Shown here: positions 35,078 through 44,813 of the stretch, piece after piece
How positions within the stretch are numbered: position 1 is the stretch's first letter
Layout: every line of letters begins with the position of its first letter
Source of the DNA: UBA7239 sp035430165
GTDB taxonomy: Bacteria > Pseudomonadota > Gammaproteobacteria > Pseudomonadales > UBA7239
DNA length: 64,000 bases
Direction: 5' to 3'
Assembly (NCBI GenBank): GCA_035430165.1
Contig: DAOMGE010000012.1
Location: 1 to 64,000, forward strand
The notes under the pieces: model-generated
The model's input: only the letters and a program-made list of their open reading frames with translations
What the model was told of the DNA's origin: nothing
Databases searched by the model: none
Position numbers and translations under genes: made by a program

Positions 35078-36655
35078 TTATTTCGCGTTGATTTTCACGA
35101 CCTTGCCCGGGTTGATGGCGCTGCCGAAGGTGTACAGCGTCTCGCACGTGTGGAACGGATTTTCCTTGCAGAAAATACGCAGTGAACCTTCGTTGTCGAC
35201 CAGATAGCCGATGCCGCGTTCATGGAGATAGGCAGTTTCCTTTTTTTGCCAATGCGCCTGTAGCGAGCGGATATCCATGACGCCATCGAGGTTGATTACC
35301 TTGCGATCCACCAGGTAACCCAGGATGCCGGAATTCATCGAGCCGATGACAGCGTCGGCGGGTAAGTGACTGTTGATCCAGTTACTGCCGACGATATGTG
35401 GTGACGTGAAGTCTGATGCGCCAGCCAGTTTGGTTGGCGAGTGCAGCCATAGCACACTGGCCAGCCACGCCGTGATGACAACATTGGCCGCCATCGACAG
35501 GGACTTCTGTGTTTGCATGTGCGCAAGCAGCGCAAAAAAACCTGCAAAGAGTGCAAGGCCTGCTGCCACGGAATACCAGCTGCGTACAAAGTGGCGAAGG
35601 CTGGCGTGGTAACAGAACACCAGAAACACAGCGAAGCTGAACCAGGCAGCGGCACGCAGTGCGAGATGTTTCTGGTCGGGACGCAACAGTGTGTACAGCG
35701 CTATCACCCAGACGGCCAGTAACACAGCACTCAAAACCGGATGGTAGCCGTCAGGATAGAAAAACAGTTTCACCAGTGTTGTAGTGGCGTTATGGATACT
35801 GATGGGGGAGAGCATGAGGGATGCGACGGTGGCTTGCCAGTCAAAGTGTGGCTCGCCAATAAAAATACTTTCAACTTTGCCGCTGGTTTGCACGATGCTG
35901 CCAAAATTCACGAGGTTCCACAGTAACCAGGGCGAAACGAGTACTGCGGCGATGCAACCACTGCCGACGAGGGCAAACAATGGTTTGCGTATCGGATTTG
36001 CTGGTGAGTCAGTGCTGCCAGAAAAAAGATTGCAGAAAAGAATTGCAAATAAAACGAGCAGGGCGATGGCATTGTCCGTTCGTGCCAGAAACGCGGTTGC
36101 AGCTGCGCCGCCGAACCATGCGTAGCGTTTCCAGCAAAAGTCCTTTCCCTGGTAAACACCGATAAAACTGTAGAGTAGTGCCAGCAATGCCAGTGTGTTG
36201 ATCGAGGTTTCCAGCCCGTTCGATTCAAAATCAACCATGGTCGAATGCAGGGCAAGAATCGCCGCGCCGGCAAAGCTGAGCCACCAGCCGGCGCGCAAGC
36301 GCGACAGGTTCAGGTACAACATCAACACACTCAGGGTCTGTATGGCCAGCATGATCCACATCACGCGCGTGACAAAATCGAGCCCGTGATTCGCGGCGGT
36401 GTAGAACGGCGTGATGATAAGCATCCATAACGGATGGAAACCGTTGGTCAGTCCCTCGCCGTCATACGTGATGCGGTGTGTGTGGGCGAAATTGGCGACG
36501 ACCTTGAAATCGTAGAAGGCATCATCGACCAGAAACGTATTCAACAGCGAATTGAAATCAAGCAGCGTGATGTGAATACGCGCTGCCATTGCAAGCGCAG
36601 CCAGTGCAAGCAGGCTGATCAGGTGCTGGTTGTTGCGCAAGTGGCTGGAAAGCAT
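35078..36655 (-). CDS. GT-C fold membrane glycosyltransferase-like protein
   Basis: A 525-residue protein with about 10-11 hydrophobic helices and a soluble C-terminal tail. The first periplasmic loop carries VDDAFYDFKVVANFAHTH and LTNGFHPLWMLI (about 43-80), the DD plus HPLW signature of GT-C polyprenyl-phosphate-sugar transferases. It differs from the other GT-C protein at 24511-26295 and is not a recent copy. It lies in the same glycan island as the GT2 and sulfotransferase genes. Substrate unknown. Confidence 0.78.
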   Translation of the reverse strand: MLSSHLRNNQHLISLLALAALAMAARIHITLLDFNSLLNTFLVDDAFYDFKVVANFAHTHRITYDGEGLTNGFHPLWMLIITPFYTAANHGLDFVTRVMWIMLAIQTLSVLMLYLNLSRLRAGWWLSFAGAAILALHSTMVDFESNGLETSINTLALLALLYSFIGVYQGKDFCWKRYAWFGGAAATAFLARTDNAIALLVLFAILFCNLFSGSTDSPANPIRKPLFALVGSGCIAAVLVSPWLLWNLVNFGSIVQTSGKVESIFIGEPHFDWQATVASLMLSPISIHNATTTLVKLFFYPDGYHPVLSAVLLAVWVIALYTLLRPDQKHLALRAAAWFSFAVFLVFCYHASLRHFVRSWYSVAAGLALFAGFFALLAHMQTQKSLSMAANVVITAWLASVLWLHSPTKLAGASDFTSPHIVGSNWINSHLPADAVIGSMNSGILGYLVDRKVINLDGVMDIRSLQAHWQKKETAYLHERGIGYLVDNEGSLRIFCKENPFHTCETLYTFGSAINPGKVVKINAK

Positions 36656-36810
36656 GTTGTTGTCATAAACGTGTTTGCTGCATGGTATCCCAGCTGTCGA
36701 AACCGTGAAAGTAAAGAAGCTGTTTTATAAAGACCATAGCATTTGTGGCGTCGAGACTTGTAACGGGAAACCCTACAATGTCGATTGATCCATCGTGACA
36801 GGCAAGCAGG

Positions 36811-38283
36811 TTGATCGTGTCATCATCGTCTTCACTGGCCGCGCGGTTGCGCACTGCCAGATTCTCCGCTCTCGGGGACACATTTTTTTCCGTGGTACGC
36901 GTGCAGCCCTTGCGCGCGGCGCGCTGGGCGGTGATATCGCCCGGCACGTCTGCACTGCTGGGTTTGCAGCCTGATCATTTTCCCTGCGAGCACAGCCTGC
37001 ATCTCTGCAATGGCATCGTGCCGGCACCGGTGGCGCCACTGGCGATGGCCTATTCCGGCCACCAGTTCGGCTCCTACAATCCGCGGCTGGGTGACGGGCG
37101 GGCGATGTTGCTTGGAGAGCTTGAACACGGCGGCAGGCATTTTGAAATCCAGCTGAAAGGTGCCGGTCCCACACCGTATTCGCGGCAAGGCGATGGCCGC
37201 GCCGTGTTGCGTTCCAGCATCCGTGAATTCCTGTGTTCGGAAGCCATGCATGGCCTGGGCATTCCCACCACGCGGGCGTTGGCGCTGATTGCGAGTGACG
37301 AGCCGGTGTATCGTGAGCAGGTTGAGCCGGGTGCAATGGTGTTGCGTGTGTCGCCGAGCCATATCCGTTTCGGTTCTTTCGAATATTTTTCGCACACGCA
37401 GCAACACGATGCACTGAAAGATCTGGCGGATTTCGTTATCGACCATCACTACGCAGGTTGTCGGCAGGCAGAAAACCCGTATGCCGCTTTTTTTACGCAA
37501 GTGGTCGAGCGCACTGCCATCATGATTGCGCGTTGGCAAGCTGTCGGTTTTGCGCACGGCGTCATGAATACCGACAACATGTCGATACTGGGTGAGACAT
37601 TTGATTACGGGCCTTACGGTTTTCTGGATGACTATAACCCGGGATTTATCTGTAATCATTCGGATTACAACGGCCGCTATGCATTTGACCAGCAGCCTTC
37701 CATCGGTTTGTGGAATTGCAATGCGCTGGCACACGCGCTGTTGCCGTTGATTCCGGTCGAGGAACTGCGCAACATCTTGCAACGTTACCAACCTGTGCTG
37801 GAAGCCGAGTACATGCGCCTGGTGCGCCTGAAGCTGGGTCTGCAAACCGCGCAGGACAGCGATGAAGTGCTGGCCAGCCAGTTGCTGGGTCTGTTGCAGC
37901 AGTTTGCGGTGGATTACACGATTTTTTTCCGGCGCCTGTGTGATTTTTCGCAAGCAGGAAATAACGATGCCTTGCGTGATCTGTTTGTGGATCGTGAAGC
38001 GTTTGATGCGTGGTCGGCACAATATGCCGCGCGATTGCTGCAGGAAAACAGTATTGATGCAGCGCGCAGTTTGCGCATGAAGCAAGCGAATCCCAAATTC
38101 ATCTTGCGCAATTACCTGGCGCAGCAAGCGATTGATCTTGCACAACGCACAGGTGATTTCAGCGAGGTGGAAAACCTCTTGCAGGTGTTACAGGATCCGT
38201 TTGCAGAACATCCTGCGTTCGAACACTATGCCGCTTTCCCGCCCGATTGGGGCAAACATCTTGAAATCAGTTGCTCGTCCTGA
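36811..38283 (+). CDS. selO: Protein adenylyltransferase SelO (YdiU family)
   Basis: SelO is a pseudokinase-fold enzyme that AMPylates protein Ser, Thr or Tyr residues and takes part in redox stress responses. The 490-residue protein has YSGHQFGSYNPRLGDGRAML (about 81-100), EIQLKGAGPTPYSRQGDGRA and the active-site block MNTDNMSILGETFDYGPYGF. The C-terminus reads SCSS, the Cys-containing end common in bacterial members, with no selenocysteine. The start is uncertain: a TGA lies 13 bases ahead, leaving TTG 36811 or GTG 36817. The 155 bases upstream, divergent with the GT-C gene, show no firm promoter. Confidence 0.93.
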   Translation: MIVSSSSSLAARLRTARFSALGDTFFSVVRVQPLRAARWAVISPGTSALLGLQPDHFPCEHSLHLCNGIVPAPVAPLAMAYSGHQFGSYNPRLGDGRAMLLGELEHGGRHFEIQLKGAGPTPYSRQGDGRAVLRSSIREFLCSEAMHGLGIPTTRALALIASDEPVYREQVEPGAMVLRVSPSHIRFGSFEYFSHTQQHDALKDLADFVIDHHYAGCRQAENPYAAFFTQVVERTAIMIARWQAVGFAHGVMNTDNMSILGETFDYGPYGFLDDYNPGFICNHSDYNGRYAFDQQPSIGLWNCNALAHALLPLIPVEELRNILQRYQPVLEAEYMRLVRLKLGLQTAQDSDEVLASQLLGLLQQFAVDYTIFFRRLCDFSQAGNNDALRDLFVDREAFDAWSAQYAARLLQENSIDAARSLRMKQANPKFILRNYLAQQAIDLAQRTGDFSEVENLLQVLQDPFAEHPAFEHYAAFPPDWGKHLEISCSS

Positions 38284-38295
38284 GGAGAACCTTGC

Positions 38296-38607
38296 ATGTC
38301 ATTTACCTGTATTCCTGCCGCTGCCGCCAAACAGATGATGGACAGTGGCGATGTGACCATTGTCGATATACGCGATCCCTCGTCTTTTGCTGCGGCGCAC
38401 GTGCCGGGCTCATTTTCTTTGAACAATAACAATGTCAGTGAATTTGTTGCGCAAGCAGATCATGACAAGCCCTTGCTGGTGTTCTGCTATCACGGACACA
38501 GCAGCCAGGGTGCCGCAGATTTTCTCGCCGGCCAGGGTTTTCGCGAGGTGTACAGCGTGGATGGTGGTGTTGAAGGCTGGAAGATGCAGTATCCGGTCAC
38601 TGCCTGA
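38296..38607 (+). CDS. glpE: Thiosulfate sulfurtransferase GlpE (rhodanese)
   Basis: A single-domain rhodanese of 103 residues. The catalytic loop reads CYHGHSSQGAADFL with Cys64 as the persulfide-carrying residue, matching the GlpE pattern CYHGxSS. IVDIRDPSSFAAAHVPGS is the usual N-terminal rhodanese signature. It follows selO by 12 bases and is probably co-transcribed with it. No glycerol genes are nearby. Confidence 0.93.
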   Translation: MSFTCIPAAAAKQMMDSGDVTIVDIRDPSSFAAAHVPGSFSLNNNNVSEFVAQADHDKPLLVFCYHGHSSQGAADFLAGQGFREVYSVDGGVEGWKMQYPVTA

Positions 38608-38610
38608 GGG

Positions 38611-39087
38611 CTATTTGCCAACCAGCGACAACAAACGGGCTTCGAGTTTTTCCGGTGTCATCGGGCCTTCGACGATACCGTCGATAGAAATGTTCGGGCC
38701 GTTCACGCAATTGGCGAGACAACGAAACGGTTCAATGCGCACGGTTTGTGTGGCGTCGCAATGATAATAATCCACGCCCAGCACGCGCTTTGCGGTTTCT
38801 GCCAGCGCCAGCCCGCCTTTTGAGCAGCAATTATCCGCCGAGCAGATGTACAGCAGTTTGTTGCCGGGCGGTCGCAGGGAAAATGATGGTGATAATTCAA
38901 TTGCCTTGTAAATGGCCGGACGCTCGCATCCTGTTACATCAGCAATCAATGGCACGGTTTGCGGTGGCACAAATCCCAGCGTGTCTTGCAGGGCTGTGAG
39001 GATGTCGACCAGATCCGCACCGCGTTGCCGGCATTGCTCGATAATGTCGGCGGCGGTATCAAGGGCAGAGCTGGTCAGTTGCGTCAT
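38611..39087 (-). CDS. Orphan NuoE-like [2Fe-2S] thioredoxin-fold protein
   Basis: A 158-residue protein of the complex I 24-kDa (NuoE)/FdsG/HoxE family. The [2Fe-2S] ligands are Cys82 with Cys87 or Cys88 (ICSADNCCSKG) and Cys123, Cys127 (FRCLANC). The helical N-terminus is also typical. No NuoF, NuoG or formate dehydrogenase partner is nearby. It lies 31 bases downstream of the deazaflavin-dependent reductase gene on the same strand, so a shared transcript and an electron-transfer link are possible. Confidence 0.85.
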   Translation of the reverse strand: MTQLTSSALDTAADIIEQCRQRGADLVDILTALQDTLGFVPPQTVPLIADVTGCERPAIYKAIELSPSFSLRPPGNKLLYICSADNCCSKGGLALAETAKRVLGVDYYHCDATQTVRIEPFRCLANCVNGPNISIDGIVEGPMTPEKLEARLLSLVGK

Positions 39088-39118
39088 TTTTAATCAGGAA
39101 AGTGATTAATCTGCAAAG

Positions 39119-39610
39119 TTATTTCGGTTCACAAACCAGCACCGGAATATCGCGATCGGTGCGTGCCTGGTATTCATCAAAATCCGGATAAATGCTGAGC
39201 AAATGCGGCCACAGCGCGCGTTTTTCATCCGGGTCTGCCTTGTGTACGGCGTATTGTCTTGTCGTACCGTCTACCATGATATCCACGTGCGGATTGGCCA
39301 TGATGTTCTTGTACCACACGGGATCGATATCGAGACCACCTTGCGAGGCGACCAGCAATTTCTTGTCACCGTAAGGCAGGTGGATGAGCATCACCTCACG
39401 GCGCTGGCCACTTTTGCGTCCGGTCATGCCGACGAGGCAGATCGGCGCCCCGCCAGGAAACTTGTTGAACCATTTGCCATTCGTTTTCTTGAAAACCCAC
39501 ACATTCAGGCGGGTATAAAGCTTCATCACGTTACGGACAAACGGCACGATATTGGCAGGAATGACATCCACGTCCTCGCGTTTCTTTTTTACGTAGTCAA
39601 ACTGGCTCAT
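39119..39610 (-). CDS. Deazaflavin (F420)-dependent nitroreductase/quinone reductase, DDN family
   Basis: A 163-residue split-barrel protein of the FDOR-A (DDN) family, which uses F420H2 to reduce quinones, nitro compounds or enones. Typical blocks are VGMTGRKSGQRREVMLIHLP (about 75-94) and LLVASQGGLDIDPVWYKNIMANPHVDI. The ATG at 39610 follows AGGAATCC; the frame runs open to 39748 but that part is unlike the family. The cofE, cofD and npdG genes at 50-53 kb fit a cell that makes F420. The electron acceptor is not known. Confidence 0.85.
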   Translation of the reverse strand: MSQFDYVKKKREDVDVIPANIVPFVRNVMKLYTRLNVWVFKKTNGKWFNKFPGGAPICLVGMTGRKSGQRREVMLIHLPYGDKKLLVASQGGLDIDPVWYKNIMANPHVDIMVDGTTRQYAVHKADPDEKRALWPHLLSIYPDFDEYQARTDRDIPVLVCEPK

Positions 39611-39761
39611 GCTGGATTCCTGTGGTTTGTCCTGTTGCCTATCTTTACCGCAAACACAGGCGTCGTCATGCCACGGTTTGCCGCAATCGGTGATTGTAGT
39701 CTCTAAACACAGGTAGAATTGGCGCTGCTGCGTAATGACATGCACCATGGGGAGACAGTTT

Positions 39762-40925
39762 GTGGTGAAAGAGCCGGTTGCGAGTGAATCGGGTGCGAAT
39801 GCGCCCCGAAAAAAAGAAAGTACACCTGCCCGCCGCTGGCTGGTTGCCGGGAGTGCTTGCCTGTTGTTATTCGTGGCGCTGGCAGGCTACAAATTCCTGC
39901 AGATCCGCAAACTGATCGCCTTTGCAGCCTCTTTCCCCGAATTGTCGGAAACCGTGGAGGTGGTGCCGGTAACCGAACAGATCCGTGCCGATATTGTGTC
40001 GACAACCGGAGAAATCGTTTCGCCACAAAGTCTCGATGTGCGCACGGAAATTGCCGGAAAAATTGCCGCAGTCGGTTTTGCTGCCGGTGATACGGTCAAG
40101 CAAGGCCAGGTCTTGCTGCAACTCGATGTGACGGAAGAGCAGGCGCAGTGGCGCGCTGCGCAAGCGGAATCTGCGTTGGCGCAACTGGAGCTGGATCGCT
40201 ACCAGAAATTGATGGCGCAACACGTATCCAGCAAAGACCAGTACGATCGCGCCAAAGCGCAACACGATATGGCGTTGGCCAGGGCACAGGCCTTGCAAGC
40301 GGTGATCGAGAAAAAAGCCGTACGCGCCCCGTTTGATGCGCGTGCAGGCTTGCATGTCTTGCAGGTAGGCCAATATCTGGCAGTCGATACACGGGTCACG
40401 CATCTGGTGGGTGTGTCGCCGGATGTGTGGGTGGATTTTTCCTTGCCACAACAGTACGCCGATTTGCCGACAGGCGTTCCGGTTTTGGTATCAGTAGCGG
40501 ATATTGCCGGAAAGAATTTCAGCGGGCATGTAATAGCGAGTGATGCCTCCGTTGCATCCTCATCGCGCAATGTGCGTATTCGCGCACTGCTTCCCGCTGC
40601 AGCAGCATTGAAGCCGGGTCAGATGGTGAAGGTGGCGGTAACCGTAGCGCCGGATAAAAAAGTGTTGGTGATTCCATCGGTGGCCATGCATTACGACACC
40701 GAGGGTGCCTATGTCTACACACTGAAGACAGACGAGGTAAAACATGAAATCCGCGCGACAAAACGGCGTGTCGCCACCGCGCAGGAAAAAGACCAGTCTG
40801 TGGTTGTGCTACAAGGTTTACAGGCCGGGGAAAACATTGCTGCCACCGGTTCCTACAAACTGGATGAGAACAAGCTGGTCAAGGTGAGCGCGCAGTCTGC
40901 ACCACAGATGCAGGCTGCACCGTGA
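39762..40925 (+). CDS. RND efflux periplasmic adaptor subunit
   Basis: An HlyD/AcrA-type membrane fusion protein of about 387 residues. It has an N-terminal membrane anchor (WLVAGSACLLLFVALAGY), split lipoyl halves (DVRTEIAGKIAAVGFAAGDTVKQG and the later AVRAPFDARAGLHVLQVG), a short coiled-coil hairpin between them, and a beta-barrel domain. The GTG at 39762 follows GGGGAG; ATG codons at 39735 and 39747 are alternatives without a good ribosome site. It lies 13 bases ahead of the RND pump gene. No outer-membrane partner is adjacent. Confidence 0.9.
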   Translation: MVKEPVASESGANAPRKKESTPARRWLVAGSACLLLFVALAGYKFLQIRKLIAFAASFPELSETVEVVPVTEQIRADIVSTTGEIVSPQSLDVRTEIAGKIAAVGFAAGDTVKQGQVLLQLDVTEEQAQWRAAQAESALAQLELDRYQKLMAQHVSSKDQYDRAKAQHDMALARAQALQAVIEKKAVRAPFDARAGLHVLQVGQYLAVDTRVTHLVGVSPDVWVDFSLPQQYADLPTGVPVLVSVADIAGKNFSGHVIASDASVASSSRNVRIRALLPAAAALKPGQMVKVAVTVAPDKKVLVIPSVAMHYDTEGAYVYTLKTDEVKHEIRATKRRVATAQEKDQSVVVLQGLQAGENIAATGSYKLDENKLVKVSAQSAPQMQAAP

Positions 40926-40938
40926 GTCGGGTGATGCC

Positions 40939-43900
40939 ATGACAAGACAGTTCGGTCGGCCAACGGTGATGGATATTTTTATCAGGCGCCCGGTCCTGGC
41001 GGTGGTAATTTCACTCGCGTTGACTGTTGTGGGTCTTTACGCGGTGCATGTGTTGCCCGTGTTGCAGTTTCCACGCATTGAGAGTTCTTCGCTGGTGATT
41101 ACCACACCGTATGTCGGTGCATCTGCCGAACGTGTGCAGGGATTTATTACCGATCCGATCGAGCGGGAAGCTGCCTCGGTACCCGGCATTGACTATATCG
41201 ATTCGAATACGCTGGCGGGCATGAGTACAGTCACCGTATGGTTGAAACTGAATGAAAACAGCACGCTGGCTTTGGCGGAACTGACCGCGCGCTTGCAGCG
41301 AATCCGTTTTGAATTGCCGGCGGGTGCAGAAGATCCTTCGATTGAAGTGCGTCGTGCCGACAAGCAGGGTGCAGGTTTTTACCTGGATGTGTTGCTGAAA
41401 GGCAATATGACGCGCGCTGAGGTGACCGATTACCTGACACGCCATGTCAATCCGCGACTCGCGGCAATCAGCGGTGTGCAGCGCATCGGTATTGAAGGTG
41501 GCAGGTCGCCGGCCATGCGGCTCTGGCTCGACATGACACGCATGGCGGCATTCCGTGTCAGCAGCGACGACATCGAGCGCGCACTGCGCGCGAACAACCT
41601 GATTGCGACAATCGGACGCAGTGAAAATCACCAGCAGCGCGTCGATTTGCTGGCGAACACCACGCTGAAAAATGTGGCAGATTTTGAAACGCTGGTTATC
41701 CGTGATGATAACGGTGCACAAATTCATCTCGGTGATGTGGCGCGTGTCGAGCTGGGTGAGACAGAGGGCGAGATCAATGCCAGGCTGGATAACCAGCATG
41801 CGGTTTATATTTCAGTATGGCCGTTGCCGGGTGCCAATGAAATCGCCATCGCGAATGCGCTGTACAAGCAGCTGGATGCAATCAATCCGACCTTGCCGGA
41901 TGGTATGCATATCGGCATCGGTTATGACATCACCTTGTACATGCGTTCGGCCTTGCGCGAAATTTTTTCCACGCTCGCAGAAACCATCTTGCTGGTCGGT
42001 CTGGTGGTGTTGGCGCTGATGGGATCGGTGCGCACGGCGCTGGTGCCGTTGGTGACCATTCCGGTTTCCTTGCTCGGCGCCACAGCGGCAATGATGTTGA
42101 TGGGTTTTTCGCTCAATCTTCTCACCGTGTTGGCCATTGTGTTGTCAGTCGGTCTGGTGGTTGATGATGCGATTGTGGTTGTTGAAAACGTCGCGCGGCA
42201 TATGCGCGAAGGCAAGACGCGTATCGAGGCGGCACTCGCCAGTTCACGGCAATTGCTGGCGCCGATTATCGGTATGACAATCACGCTGGCAGCGGTGTAT
42301 GCGCCGATCGGATTCCTGTCGGGTCTGACGGGTGTGCTGTTCAAGGAATTTGCTTTCACGCTGGCGATTGCCGTGCTGATTTCCGGTGTAGTGGCACTGA
42401 CCTTGTCGCCCATCATGAGTGCCTATGCCTGTCCGGAAGGCGGTCATGAAAATCGTGCGACACAAATGATCAACACCTGGTTTGCCGGTTTGCAGCAACG
42501 CTATGCCACGGCACTGTCACACAGCCTGCGCTGGAAACCACAACTGTTGTTTGCGGCGGTTTTTTTCTCATTGCTGGTCGTGCCATTCTATTTCCTGTCG
42601 CAGAAAGAACTGGCACCGGTTGAAGACCAGTCGAGTATCAATGTGGTGATCGAGGCGCCGCCGGAAGCATCCCTCGCATACACCACCGGCCACATGCATG
42701 AAATCGTCAGTATCCTCAATGCCTTGCCGGGTGCGCGTTTCATGTGGCAAATCGTCACGCCACAAGGCGGTTTCGGCGGCCAGACTTTTGTGGATTTTCA
42801 CCAGCGCAAGCAACGTGTGCAGGATCTGTTGCAGCGTGCCTTCATGGATCTCGGCAACATCACCGGTCTCAAGGCGTTTCCCATCCTGTATCCGGCATTG
42901 CCCACGGCCGGTAACTTTGATGTGGAAATGGTGGTCTTGTCATCGGCATCGCCACGCGACATGAAAAAATATGCGGATGCACTGGTGACAGAAGCGACAA
43001 ACAGCCAGAAATTCCTCTATGCAAGCACCAGCCTGAAAATCGATTTGCCGCAAGTGCAATTCAATCTCGATCGGCAACGGATTGCGGATCTCGGCATGGA
43101 TCTGGAAAGCGTGAGCCACCAACTCGGTGTGTTGTTGTCAGGCAATTATGTGAACCGTTTTGACCTGGATGGCAAGGCGTATCAGGTGATTCCGATGCTC
43201 GAGAACAAGGGGCGCCCCGATGCAGATGCGCTGATGGATTTGCAGTTGCGCACACCGCGTGGCGACCTGGTGCCGGTATCGGCTGTGGCGACACTGGAAC
43301 GACTGACAGCGCCGCGTGTGCTGGGCAAATTCCAGCAGAAAAATGCGTTTCGCGTGTTTGGCGGTGTGATTCCCGGCACGACCAAGGAGCAGGCGCTGGT
43401 GGCACTGGAGCAGGCAGCGGCAAGGATCTTACCGCCGGATTACACCATCGATTACGCCGGTGAATCGCGGCAGTTGCGTCAGGAAGGCAATACCTTGCTG
43501 GGTGTGCTCATGGTGGCATTGCTGTTTGTTTTCCTGGTGCTCGCGGTGCAGTTCAACAGTTTTCGCGACCCGCTGGTCGTGTTGCTGGGATCCGTGCCGT
43601 TGGCATTGTCGGGGGCGATGCTGTTCACATTTCTCGGCTGGACATCGATCAATATTTTTTCGCAGGTGGGATTTGTCACCCTGGTTGGCCTGATCGCCAA
43701 GAATGGCATCCTGATCGTGGAGTTCGCCAATCATTTGCAGTCAGAAGGCGCTTCAAAATTACAGGCAATCCAGGAAGCCGCCGCAACGCGTTTGCGGCCG
43801 GTGCTGATGACAGCGGGTGCAACCGTGCTGGGTCATTTTCCGTTGGTGCTGGTGACGGGTGCCGGTGCGGAAGCGCGGAACAGTATCGGGATTATCCTGG

Positions 43901-43998
43901 TAGCGGGTATGTTGATCGGTACTTTCTTTACCCTGTTTGTGCTGCCGGTGGTGTACCTGTTGTTGGCATCAACACACCGGCCGGCGCAGGAAGCATAA
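40939..43998 (+). CDS. RND multidrug efflux permease (HAE1 family)
   Basis: A 1019-residue proton-driven pump with the two-fold RND layout: 12 transmembrane helices and two large periplasmic loops. Proton-relay Asp409 and Asp410 are in TM4 (LVVDDAIVVVENVARH), and the late repeat reads LVGLIAKNGILIVEFANHLQ. HAE1 rather than metal-export type is inferred from the N-terminal DIFIRRPVLAVVISL and the VDDAIVVVEN motif. Substrate range cannot be read from sequence. It converges on the nitrilase gene with 8 bases between stops. Confidence 0.93.
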   Translation: MTRQFGRPTVMDIFIRRPVLAVVISLALTVVGLYAVHVLPVLQFPRIESSSLVITTPYVGASAERVQGFITDPIEREAASVPGIDYIDSNTLAGMSTVTVWLKLNENSTLALAELTARLQRIRFELPAGAEDPSIEVRRADKQGAGFYLDVLLKGNMTRAEVTDYLTRHVNPRLAAISGVQRIGIEGGRSPAMRLWLDMTRMAAFRVSSDDIERALRANNLIATIGRSENHQQRVDLLANTTLKNVADFETLVIRDDNGAQIHLGDVARVELGETEGEINARLDNQHAVYISVWPLPGANEIAIANALYKQLDAINPTLPDGMHIGIGYDITLYMRSALREIFSTLAETILLVGLVVLALMGSVRTALVPLVTIPVSLLGATAAMMLMGFSLNLLTVLAIVLSVGLVVDDAIVVVENVARHMREGKTRIEAALASSRQLLAPIIGMTITLAAVYAPIGFLSGLTGVLFKEFAFTLAIAVLISGVVALTLSPIMSAYACPEGGHENRATQMINTWFAGLQQRYATALSHSLRWKPQLLFAAVFFSLLVVPFYFLSQKELAPVEDQSSINVVIEAPPEASLAYTTGHMHEIVSILNALPGARFMWQIVTPQGGFGGQTFVDFHQRKQRVQDLLQRAFMDLGNITGLKAFPILYPALPTAGNFDVEMVVLSSASPRDMKKYADALVTEATNSQKFLYASTSLKIDLPQVQFNLDRQRIADLGMDLESVSHQLGVLLSGNYVNRFDLDGKAYQVIPMLENKGRPDADALMDLQLRTPRGDLVPVSAVATLERLTAPRVLGKFQQKNAFRVFGGVIPGTTKEQALVALEQAAARILPPDYTIDYAGESRQLRQEGNTLLGVLMVALLFVFLVLAVQFNSFRDPLVVLLGSVPLALSGAMLFTFLGWTSINIFSQVGFVTLVGLIAKNGILIVEFANHLQSEGASKLQAIQEAAATRLRPVLMTAGATVLGHFPLVLVTGAGAEARNSIGIILVAGMLIGTFFTLFVLPVVYLLLASTHRPAQEA

Positions 43999-44006
43999 AA
44001 ACGGTT

Positions 44007-44804
44007 TCAGATTTTCCTGTGTTGTAATGCGGGCAAGTTTTCACGCACGCCTGCGAGGAAATCGAGATCGATTTCTCCGGCCATGGTGCCTTCACCCTTG
44101 TCTATACAGGCAATGATTTCACCCCAGGGGTTTACCAGCATGCTATGACCCCAGGTCTTGCGCCCGTTCACGTGTTGGCCACCTTGTGCAGCGGCCAGCA
44201 CATAGCACTGGTTCTCGATGGCGCGGGCGCGCAACAGGATTTCCCAGTGGGCTTGCCCCGTGGTGTAGGTAAACGCAGCGGGTACCACGATCAACGTGCA
44301 ATGACCCATGGCGCGATACAACTCCGGGAAACGCAAGTCATAACAGACAGACAAGCCAACGCGGCCGAAAGGCGATTCAAAATGCGCAATATGGTTGCCG
44401 TGTTCGATGGTGAGTGATTCATCGTAGCGTTCATCGCCTTTACAAAAACCGAAAAGATGCATCTTGTCGTAGCGCGCTACGCAATCGCCTTGCGGGTTGT
44501 AGACCAGCGTGGTGTTGAGGACTTTGCCGGCATGGGAGGATTGCAGCGGCAGTGTGCCGCCGATCAGCCAGATGTTGTGTTGGCGCGCCATCTCGCGCAT
44601 GAAATCCTGGATCGGGCCTGCGCCATATGTTTCGGCATGCGCCAGTTTGTCGGTGTCCTGCATGCCGAGTATTGCCCAGTATTCCGGCAGCAACACCAGT
44701 GCGGCGTGTTGTGACACGGCATCGGCAATCAGGCGTCGCGCAGTCTCGATATTTTCATTAACCGATGGCGTGGAAACCATTTGTACTGCAGCGACAACAG
44801 TCAT
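44007..44804 (-). CDS. Nitrilase-superfamily carbon-nitrogen hydrolase (Nit1/YbeM-like)
   Basis: A 265-residue amidase with the catalytic triad Glu41 (LLPEYW), Lys114 (RYDKMHLFGF) and Cys154 (LSVCYDLRFPELYR). The pattern fits the Nit/deaminated-glutathione amidase branch. It is encoded 9 bases after the phosphatase-like gene that precedes it on the same strand. The substrate may be deaminated glutathione, by family. Confidence 0.9.
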   Translation of the reverse strand: MTVVAAVQMVSTPSVNENIETARRLIADAVSQHAALVLLPEYWAILGMQDTDKLAHAETYGAGPIQDFMREMARQHNIWLIGGTLPLQSSHAGKVLNTTLVYNPQGDCVARYDKMHLFGFCKGDERYDESLTIEHGNHIAHFESPFGRVGLSVCYDLRFPELYRAMGHCTLIVVPAAFTYTTGQAHWEILLRARAIENQCYVLAAAQGGQHVNGRKTWGHSMLVNPWGEIIACIDKGEGTMAGEIDLDFLAGVRENLPALQHRKI

Positions 44805-44813
44805 GTTAGCGGC

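Noticed and set aside
36832..38145. 437-codon open frame antisense to selO
   Set aside because: It is fully antisense to the strongly conserved selO, has no recognisable domain or ribosome site, and arises from codon bias on the other strand.
38260..38283. Selenocysteine (TGA) at the SelO C-terminus
   Set aside because: The final codons read Ser-Cys-Ser-Ser then TGA, the usual Cys form, and no SECIS-like hairpin was noticed after it.
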